NCBI GenBank assembly: GCA_903834645.1
Contig: CAILKA010000372.1
Location: forward strand, 1 to 34,740
DNA from: an uncultured beta proteobacterium
Lineage (GTDB): Bacteria; Pseudomonadota; Gammaproteobacteria; Burkholderiales; Burkholderiaceae_C
Length of the DNA stretch: 34,740 bases
Direction: 5' to 3'
Shown here: positions 15,450-22,033 of the stretch, piece after piece
Numbering within the stretch: the first letter of the stretch is position 1
Layout of the letters: each line of letters begins with the position of its first letter
Notes under the pieces: model-generated
What the model was told of the DNA's origin: nothing
What the model saw: the letters and a program-made list of their open reading frames with translations, nothing else
Database searches by the model: none
Made by a program: the position numbers and the translations under genes

Positions 15450-17129
15450 GTGGCGGTGCTCACAGGCGGCGCGTTCATCGCGCAGACGCTGCACGCCTAT
15501 GGCGTGGACCACGTCTTCTTCGTGGACGCCATCCTGCGGCGCGCCCTCATCGAGATGGAGCCGCTGGGCATCCGGCGAGTCCTCACCCATTCGGAGAAGG
15601 CCGCCGCCTACATGGCCGACGGCTACGCCCGTGCCGGCAACCGGCCCGGCGTGTGCATGGCCCAGTCGGTCGGCGCAGCCAATCTCGCCGCGGGCCTGCA
15701 GGACGCATGGCTCGGTCAGTCGCCGGTGATCGCGATCACGGGGCGGCAGGTGGCCGTCAACCAGTACCGCAACGCCTATCAGGAGATCCCTCACGAGCCG
15801 CTGTACGCCGCCGTCACACGCCAGAGCGCCCGCGCCGACTCGGTGGAGCAGCTGCCGCACCTGCTTCGCGCGGCTTTCCGGAGCTGCACTTCGGCCACCC
15901 CGCGGCCCGTGCACCTGGACATCGGTGGCCACACCGGAGACGTCGTCGGTGCCGCGACCCTGCAGGCCGAGGTCACATGCGACGCGCCCTTCCGGGTTGT
16001 GCCCGCCTTTCGCCCGGGTGCATCGGCCCAGGCGCTGGCCCGCGTGCGGGCGCTGCTCCAGCGCTCGCTGCGGCCTGTGGTCATGGTGGGGCGAGCGGCG
16101 ATGGTCAGCGGCGTGGGGACCGTGCTGGGGGAGTGGTGCCGGCACGCCGGCGTGGCGGTGGTTGCCTCGCTCGACGCCAAGGCCGTCCTCGTCGACGACC
16201 ACCCCTGTTTCGCAGGCGTGGCAGGCACCTACTCGCGCGGCTGCGCCAACCAGGTTCTGGAGGCGGCCGACCTCGTGCTGATGGTCGGCACGGACACCTC
16301 CGACCAGGCCACCTCAGGCTGGACGCTGCCACGCCCGGCAGCTGCGCTCGTGCAGGTGGATGCCGATCCGCTGGAGCTCGGACGCAACTTCGCCTGCGCC
16401 GAGCTGGTGCAGGCCGATCCCCGGACCTTCCTGGAGCAGCTGGCCGGCGCCGCCACGGGCGGCGGGCGCGACAGCTGGCTGGCCGAGGTGGGCACCTTCG
16501 TGGCGGCCTGGCGCGCTCAGGCCGAGATCTGGTGCCGGGACGACGCCGTGCCGATCCGGCCGGCTTGGCTGTGCCGCAGCCTGTCGCGACTGCTGCCCGA
16601 AGACGCCCTGCTCGTGGCCGACACCGGGTACGCCTCGCAGTGGGCCGGCACGCTCGTGGACCTGCCACACCCCGGGCAGCGCTTCCTGCGGGCAGCTGGC
16701 TCGCTCGGCTGGGCCTTCCCCGCATCGCTGGGTGCGCGCTGCGCGCTGCCCGACACACCCGTGGTGTGTTTCACCGGAGACGGTGGCTTCATGTACCACG
16801 CGGGCGAGCTCGAGACGGCGCGGCGCTGCGGCATCCACACCGTCACGGTGGTCAACAACAACAGCCAGCTGGCGCAAGGTGTGCCCAACATCGACAAGGT
16901 CTACGAAGGCCGGGACACCTCGCGCAAGCACGAGATCCATGCCTTCCGCGACATGGACTTTGCCCGGCTCGCCCAGGCGCACGACTGCCTGGGCCTGCGC
17001 GTGGAGCACCCTTCGCAGTTCGAGCGCGCCTTCGCCCAGGCACTGGCCAGCGAGCTCCCCGTGGTCATCGATGTCGTCACCGATCCCGCCAGCCGCCCGG
17101 TCTCGGGCGGCCCGGCGCGTGCGGCCTGA
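15450..17129 (+). CDS. Thiamine-diphosphate-dependent enzyme, acetolactate-synthase-like
   Basis: The protein is 559 aa with the three-domain layout of the acetolactate synthase/2-oxoacid decarboxylase superfamily. The Pyr domain comes first (about 1-170), with the activating Glu49 in THSEKAAAYMADGYARA. A central Rossmann-like domain follows (about 190-320). The PP domain (about 370-540) has the ThDP/Mg motif starting GDGGF at 443 and NNN at 469-471. The usual N-terminal Gly-Pro-Gly motif is replaced by DHVFFVDAIL, placing it in an uncharacterised subgroup. Likely chemistry is decarboxylation, ligation or lyase cleavage of a 2-oxo or 2-hydroxyacyl compound. It has a GTG start 4 bases after the cupin stop and only a weak ribosome-binding site, so translation is probably coupled. 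Confidence 0.88.
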   Translation: MAVLTGGAFIAQTLHAYGVDHVFFVDAILRRALIEMEPLGIRRVLTHSEKAAAYMADGYARAGNRPGVCMAQSVGAANLAAGLQDAWLGQSPVIAITGRQVAVNQYRNAYQEIPHEPLYAAVTRQSARADSVEQLPHLLRAAFRSCTSATPRPVHLDIGGHTGDVVGAATLQAEVTCDAPFRVVPAFRPGASAQALARVRALLQRSLRPVVMVGRAAMVSGVGTVLGEWCRHAGVAVVASLDAKAVLVDDHPCFAGVAGTYSRGCANQVLEAADLVLMVGTDTSDQATSGWTLPRPAAALVQVDADPLELGRNFACAELVQADPRTFLEQLAGAATGGGRDSWLAEVGTFVAAWRAQAEIWCRDDAVPIRPAWLCRSLSRLLPEDALLVADTGYASQWAGTLVDLPHPGQRFLRAAGSLGWAFPASLGARCALPDTPVVCFTGDGGFMYHAGELETARRCGIHTVTVVNNNSQLAQGVPNIDKVYEGRDTSRKHEIHAFRDMDFARLAQAHDCLGLRVEHPSQFERAFAQALASELPVVIDVVTDPASRPVSGGPARAA

Positions 17130-17134
17130 GGGTG

Positions 17135-18046
17135 ATGGCCGAGTCCTCGCTTCATCCGGACTACGAGCGGGCAGCCCAGGTTCTGCGCGAGGCCGGCTGC
17201 CAGGCCGCCGAACCACTGAAGTGCTCCCTGGCTGAGGCCCGTGCGCAGCAGGATCGGCACTTCGCCTATCTCAACTCCGACCTGCCCGCAGTGCACGCCG
17301 CGCGCGACGTCCAAGCCCCCGGCCCGGCCGGCCCCCTGCGCCTGCGCCTGGTGCACGCGCGCCCGGCCGACCTCGCGCCAGTGGTGCTCTTCATGCGAGG
17401 TGCCGGGTGGTGGGCGGGCGGCCTGCACTCGCATGAGCGCACCGCCCGCGTGCTGGCGTGGCGCACCGGCGCGGCCTGCGTGGTGCTGGACTATCACCGC
17501 ACCCCCGAACACCGCTTTCCCACCCAGCTCGAGGAGCTGCTGGCTGCTGTGCAGTGGGTGCGCGAGGCGGGCCGCACGCACGGCCTGGACGGCGCGCGGC
17601 TGGTGCTGTGGGGCGAGTCGGCAGGCGCCACCACGAGCCTGCTGGCGGCTCAGCGCATGCGCGATGCGGGGATCGATCCGGTTCAGGCGCTGGTGCTGTT
17701 CTACGGCAACTTCCTCGGGCCCGGGCCGACCACGCGTGCACAGTCGTTGTGGGTGTGGCAACAGCTGCTGGGCGAGCATGCGGCCACGCCGCCCCTGGAG
17801 GCGATTCCGGCACGGCAGCCCTTGCACGGGCTGCCTCCGGTCTGGCTCGGATGCGGAGAGGCCGATCCCCTGCTGCAGGACACCCTCGCCGTGCGCGACC
17901 AGCTCGTTCAGGCAGGCGCGCCACACGCCCTGCATACGTGGCCCGGCCTGCCGCACGGCTTCATGACGCTGGGCCGGCTGCTGCCCGCGGCGCAGGAGGC
18001 GGTGGACCTCGCCTGGGCAGGGATCCAGACCCGGTTGCAGGCCTGA
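17135..18046 (+). CDS. Alpha/beta hydrolase, hormone-sensitive-lipase (fold-3) family
   Basis: The protein is 303 aa. HSL-family landmarks are DYHRTPEHRFP (119-129), GESAG with nucleophile Ser162, Asp244 in GEADPLLQD and His274 in LPHGF, so the triad is complete. The oxyanion motif, normally HGGG, reads RGAG (88-91), which may alter activity or specificity. It probably hydrolyses a carboxylic ester or lactone belonging to the right-arm pathway. The ATG lies 5 bases after the ThDP-enzyme stop. The GTG at 17132 is an alternative start; the ORF track's start at 15653 is an extension into the previous gene. The stop is 6 bases from that of the convergent dehydratase gene. Confidence 0.88.
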   Translation: MAESSLHPDYERAAQVLREAGCQAAEPLKCSLAEARAQQDRHFAYLNSDLPAVHAARDVQAPGPAGPLRLRLVHARPADLAPVVLFMRGAGWWAGGLHSHERTARVLAWRTGAACVVLDYHRTPEHRFPTQLEELLAAVQWVREAGRTHGLDGARLVLWGESAGATTSLLAAQRMRDAGIDPVQALVLFYGNFLGPGPTTRAQSLWVWQQLLGEHAATPPLEAIPARQPLHGLPPVWLGCGEADPLLQDTLAVRDQLVQAGAPHALHTWPGLPHGFMTLGRLLPAAQEAVDLAWAGIQTRLQA

Positions 18047-18052
18047 GCGGCC

Positions 18053-19063
18053 TCAGGCCAGCCCGCCGGCCAGCAGCTCACCCAGCCGCCGCACGTCCAC
18101 GTTCCCCCCTGAGAGGATCACCCCCACCCGGGCGCCGCGCAGATCGGGCAGGCCGGCGGCGCGCTCGAAGAGCGCGGCCGCGCCCAGGCAGCCGGTGGGC
18201 TCGACGACGATCTTCATGCGCTCGGCGAAGAAACGCATCGCCTCGACGAGCTGCGCGTCGCTCACCGTGACGATGCCCGAGACGAGGGCCTGGATCACGG
18301 GGAAGGTGAGCGTGCCGCTGTGCTGGGTCTGAGCGCCGTCGGCGATGGTCTTGGGCGTGTCGATGTGGACGATGCGGCCCTCGGCGAGGCTGCGCTGGGT
18401 GTCGTTGCCGGCCTCGGGCTCCACACCCCACACCTGCACGCCCGGCACGAGGTGGTGCGCGGCCACGGCGCAGCCCGAGACCAGGCCGCCGCCGCCCACG
18501 CACACGAGGAGCGCGTCGAGCCCGCCACCATCGAGTTCGCGCACCTGCTCGATGAGTTCCAGGGCCGCGGTGCCCTGCCCGGCCATCACGTGCGGATGGT
18601 CGTAGGGCGGCACGAGCGTCATGCCGCGCTCGGCGGCCAGGCGCGCGCCGATGGCCTCGCGATCCTCGGTGTAGCGGTCGTACAGCACGACCTCGCTGCC
18701 GGCCTGGCCCTCCTGGTAGCCACGCGTGGCGGCGAGCTTGGCCGCGGGTGCGTCGTGCGGCATCACGATGACGCTGGGCATGCCCAGCATCCGCGCCGAC
18801 AGCGCGATGGCCTGGGCGTGGTTGCCCGACGAGTAGGCAATCACGCCCCGTACGCGCTGCTCGGGCGTGAAGTGCGACAGTGCGTTGAAGGCACCCCGGA
18901 ACTTGAAGGCCCCCATGCGCTGCAGGTTCTCGGCCTTGTAGAACACGCGCGCCCCTGTGCGCGCATCGGCCGTGCGCGAGGTCAGCACGGGCGTGCGGTG
19001 CGCGTGGCCAGCCAGGTGCCGCGCCGCACGCGCCACGTCGTCGAAGGTGATGGCCAGGCTCAT
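18053..19063 (-). CDS. PLP-dependent threonine/hydroxyaspartate dehydratase or serine racemase
   Basis: The protein is 336 aa, fold-type II PLP enzyme. The Schiff-base Lys54 lies in GAFKFRGAFNAL. The substrate-carboxylate loop SSGNHAQ (78-84) and the phosphate-binding VGGGGL (189-194) are present. There is no C-terminal ACT domain, so this is not biosynthetic IlvA but a catabolic threonine dehydratase, a threo-3-hydroxyaspartate ammonia-lyase or a serine racemase; sequence alone does not separate these. Its ATG overlaps the stop of the MetE-like gene as ATGA and it lacks a Shine-Dalgarno sequence, so it is probably translated by coupling to that gene. Confidence 0.9.
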   Translation of the reverse strand: MSLAITFDDVARAARHLAGHAHRTPVLTSRTADARTGARVFYKAENLQRMGAFKFRGAFNALSHFTPEQRVRGVIAYSSGNHAQAIALSARMLGMPSVIVMPHDAPAAKLAATRGYQEGQAGSEVVLYDRYTEDREAIGARLAAERGMTLVPPYDHPHVMAGQGTAALELIEQVRELDGGGLDALLVCVGGGGLVSGCAVAAHHLVPGVQVWGVEPEAGNDTQRSLAEGRIVHIDTPKTIADGAQTQHSGTLTFPVIQALVSGIVTVSDAQLVEAMRFFAERMKIVVEPTGCLGAAALFERAAGLPDLRGARVGVILSGGNVDVRRLGELLAGGLA

Positions 19064-20091
19064 TCGGAGGTGCGCCCGTAGCGCTCGCGCGCCAGTGCCG
19101 CCCCGGCCGCCAGGGCACGCAGCTTGCCCTCGGCCGCTTCGCGGCTCATCGGTGCGAGGCCGCAGTTGGTGCAGGCGATCAACCGCTCGCGCGGCACGTG
19201 CTGCAGGGCGCGGCCGATCGTGTCGGCCACTTCCTCGGGGCTCTCCACGGTTTCGCTGGCCACGTCGATCACGCCCACCATCACGTCCTTGCCGGCCAGC
19301 AGGGCCATCAGGTCGGGCGGCACGTGCGAGTGGATGCACTCCAGGCTCACCTGCTGGATCGAACTCGCGGCCAGCGCCGGGAACACCTTCTCGTACTGGC
19401 GCCATTCCTGGCCGAGCGTGGCCTTCCAGTCGATGTTGGCCTGGATGCCGTAGCCGTAGCAGATGTGGACGGCGGTGGTGCAGTGCAGGCCCTGAGCGGC
19501 GCGCTCGAGGGCCTTCACACCCCAGTCGGCTGCCTCGTCGAGGTAGACGTTGAAAGCCGGCTCGTCGAACTGGATGATGTCCACGCCCTGGGCCTGCAGC
19601 GCCAGTGCCTCCTGGTTCAGCAGCTCGGCGAAGGCGAAGGCCATCTTCACGCGGTCGCCGTAGAAGCGGTCGGCCACGGTGTCGACGATCGTCATGGGGC
19701 CGGGCAGCGTGAACTTGATGCGGCGCGTGGTGTGCGCGCGCAGCAGCTGCGCCTCGGTGGCGTGCACGCGGCCCTTCAGGCGCAGCGGTGCCACCACCTG
19801 CGGCACCATGGCCTTGTAGCGGTCGTTGCGGATGCCCATCTCGACCTTGTTGGCGAAGTCGATGCCCTCGACCTGCTCGAGGAATCCGTGCACGAAGTGC
19901 TGGCGCGACTGCTCGCCGTCGCCGATCACGTCCAGCCCGGCGTCTTCCTGCATCTTGATCCACAGCAGCGTGGCGTCGCGCTTGACACGCGCGAGCTCCT
20001 CGCCCTCGGCGCGCCACTGCGGCCAGAGCTTGCGGGTCTCGGCGAGCCAGGCGGGCTTGGGCAGGCTGCCGGCGATGGCGGTGTCGAACAT
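19060..20091 (-). CDS. Core-MetE cobalamin-independent methionine-synthase-like methyltransferase
   Basis: The protein is 343 aa and corresponds to the C-terminal catalytic barrel of MetE without the N-terminal half. Zinc ligands can be matched to E. coli MetE: VHICYG (His209, Cys211), SLECIHS (Glu251) and CTNCGL (Cys310). DEPAF (176-180) is the homocysteine-site block. Stand-alone core-MetE proteins transfer methyl groups to homocysteine or other thiols, often from a corrinoid donor rather than methylfolate; the donor here is unknown. A GGAG lies 8 nt before the ATG. It follows the carboxyltransferase gene by 51 bases and overlaps the dehydratase by ATGA. Confidence 0.88.
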   Translation of the reverse strand: MFDTAIAGSLPKPAWLAETRKLWPQWRAEGEELARVKRDATLLWIKMQEDAGLDVIGDGEQSRQHFVHGFLEQVEGIDFANKVEMGIRNDRYKAMVPQVVAPLRLKGRVHATEAQLLRAHTTRRIKFTLPGPMTIVDTVADRFYGDRVKMAFAFAELLNQEALALQAQGVDIIQFDEPAFNVYLDEAADWGVKALERAAQGLHCTTAVHICYGYGIQANIDWKATLGQEWRQYEKVFPALAASSIQQVSLECIHSHVPPDLMALLAGKDVMVGVIDVASETVESPEEVADTIGRALQHVPRERLIACTNCGLAPMSREAAEGKLRALAAGAALARERYGRTSE

Positions 20092-20142
20092 GGTGGGCAC
20101 TCCGTGCGGCCAGGTCAAAGTTGGCCGGGAGGTTAGCGCAAC

Positions 20143-22029
20143 TCAGAGAGGGTCGATGAAGGCGCGGCGCGGAGGAAGCGTGCGGCCGTCGAGCGTACGC
20201 AGGTGGCGCAGCAGCCACGGGCGCGTCTGGGCGGGGTCGATCACGTCATCGATTTCGAGGTGGCTGGCCATGTTCAGCGCCTGGCCACGCGCCAGCGACT
20301 CGTCCACCAGGCGCTGGAACAGCGCCTCGCGCTCGGCACCCTGCACCGCCTCGAGCTCCTTGCGAAAGCCCAGCCTCACCGCACCCTCGATGCCCATCGG
20401 CCCGAACTCGCCGCCGGGCCAGGCGCAGGTGGCCAGCGGCGCGTGGAAGTGGCCCGCGGCCAGAGCCATCGCCCCCAGGCCGTAGCCGCGTCGCAGCATC
20501 ACGCTCAGCACCGGCACGCGCAAGGCGGCCGCGGCCACGAACACGCGTGCGGCCTTGCGCACCATGCCGGTGGCCTCGCTGGCGGGCCCGACCATGAAGC
20601 CGGGCGTATCCACGAAGGTGATGATCGGCCAGCCGCAGGCATCGGCCAGCTGCAGCGTGCGCGCGAGCTTGTCGCAGGCCGGCGCATCGAGCGCTCCGCC
20701 AAGGTGGCGCGGATGGCTCGCCACCAGCATCACGGGGCGCCCCTCCAGGCGCGCGGCGGCGGTCACGAGGCCAGGGCCGAAGTCGGCGCGCAGCTCCAGC
20801 AGCGAGCCGGCGTCGGCCACCGTGTGCAGGATCGGGTACGGATCGATCGGGGCACGACGGCTCGCCGGCACGGCCTCGCGCAGGCGCTGCGGATCGCCGC
20901 CCGGGGGCCCGGCACTCGCGGGGCCGCCGGTGAGCGCCAGCCACTGGCGTGCCACGCGCACCGCCTGCCCCTCGTCGGGCACGCGCACATCGATGACGCC
21001 GGCACGCGCGAGCACGTCCACGGGCCCCACGTCCTCGGCGGCCACACGGCCCAGGCCACCGCCCTCGATCATGGCCGGCCCGCCCAGGCCGATGCTTGCG
21101 CCCTCCACCGCGATGACGAGATCGCAGCAGCCCAGCAGCGCCGCGTTGCCGGCGAAGCAGCGGCCCGCGACGATGCCCACCAGCGGCACCTGCCCCGACA
21201 GCGCCGCCAGGCGTGCGAAGGTCGTGCAGTCGAGCCCGGCCACGCCGTGCCAGTCGACATCACCCGGGCGCCCGCCTCCGCCTTCGGCAAAGAGCACCAG
21301 CGGCAGGCGCTGGCGCTGCACGAGCTCGAGCAGCCGGTCGGCCTTGGCGTGGTTCCACACGCCCTGCGTGCCGGCCAGCACCGTGTAGTCATAGGCCATC
21401 ACCGCGCAGGGCCGGCCTTGCACGGAACCGATGCCGGTGACGAGCCCGTCGGCAGGCGTCTCGCGCTGCAGCTCGGCCTCGGCCCGACGGCTGCGCTGCG
21501 CAGCCACCGCAAAGGCTCCGTACTCGCTGAAGCTGCCAGGGTCGAGCAGGTCGGCCAGGTTCTCGCGCACGCTGCGCAGGCCCGTGGCGTGACGCCGCGC
21601 CAGGGCCTGCGGGCGCGCTGCGTTCTCCAGGAGCGCGCGGCGCGCCAGCAGCGCATCGAGGGCGCTGCTCGCGCCGGGCTGGCTGGAATCGCCATGGCGG
21701 CTGGAGTCGGTGCGGTTCGATGCCGGCTGGCCCGGTGGGGCGTCCGGCGGCGACGCTGAAGGCTGAGCGACAGAGTCTGCGCACTGGATGTGACCCAGCA
21801 CGTCGCCCGCCTCCACGGCCTCTCCCTCGGCCACCTGCCAGGCTTGCAGCGTGCCCGCGACGGGCGCCGTCACCGGCACCTCCATCTTCATCGACTCGAG
21901 CACGAGCAGCACCGCGCCCGCAGCCACCTGGACGCCGGCTCCCACGAGCGGCTCGAGCACGCGGCCGGCCACGGGCGCGCGCACCAGACCCGGATCGTCC
22001 CCGCGCTGCGCACCGGGCCGCGGGGCCAT
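20143..22029 (-). CDS. Biotin carboxyl carrier-carboxyltransferase fusion (acyl-CoA carboxylase type)
   Basis: The protein is 628 aa. Residues about 14-80 form a biotinyl domain with the biotinylation site ESMKM (Lys48). A Ser/Pro/Gln-rich linker (about 85-120) leads to a carboxyltransferase of the PccB/MccB type (about 120-628). That part has LLDPGSFSEYGAFA, GTQGVWNHAKADRLLELV, FVDTPGFMVG and RRGYGLGAMALA. Such a protein carries CO2 on biotin and transfers it to an acyl-CoA; the acyl group is unknown. The biotin carboxylase domain is absent and no separate one is in the window. The ATG at 22029 is 4 bases after the Dcp stop. The longer ORF-track start at 22230 would overlap Dcp with out-of-family sequence. 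Confidence 0.87.
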   Translation of the reverse strand: MAPRPGAQRGDDPGLVRAPVAGRVLEPLVGAGVQVAAGAVLLVLESMKMEVPVTAPVAGTLQAWQVAEGEAVEAGDVLGHIQCADSVAQPSASPPDAPPGQPASNRTDSSRHGDSSQPGASSALDALLARRALLENAARPQALARRHATGLRSVRENLADLLDPGSFSEYGAFAVAAQRSRRAEAELQRETPADGLVTGIGSVQGRPCAVMAYDYTVLAGTQGVWNHAKADRLLELVQRQRLPLVLFAEGGGGRPGDVDWHGVAGLDCTTFARLAALSGQVPLVGIVAGRCFAGNAALLGCCDLVIAVEGASIGLGGPAMIEGGGLGRVAAEDVGPVDVLARAGVIDVRVPDEGQAVRVARQWLALTGGPASAGPPGGDPQRLREAVPASRRAPIDPYPILHTVADAGSLLELRADFGPGLVTAAARLEGRPVMLVASHPRHLGGALDAPACDKLARTLQLADACGWPIITFVDTPGFMVGPASEATGMVRKAARVFVAAAALRVPVLSVMLRRGYGLGAMALAAGHFHAPLATCAWPGGEFGPMGIEGAVRLGFRKELEAVQGAEREALFQRLVDESLARGQALNMASHLEIDDVIDPAQTRPWLLRHLRTLDGRTLPPRRAFIDPL

Positions 22030-22033
22030 CGGC

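Noticed and set aside
15653-17134. N-terminal extension of the alpha/beta hydrolase ORF into the ThDP enzyme gene
   Set aside because: The extension is out of frame with the ThDP enzyme and has no domain character; the hydrolase family begins at the ATG at 17135.
18053-19063. Biosynthetic threonine deaminase IlvA
   Set aside because: The protein stops at 336 aa without the C-terminal regulatory ACT-like domain of IlvA.
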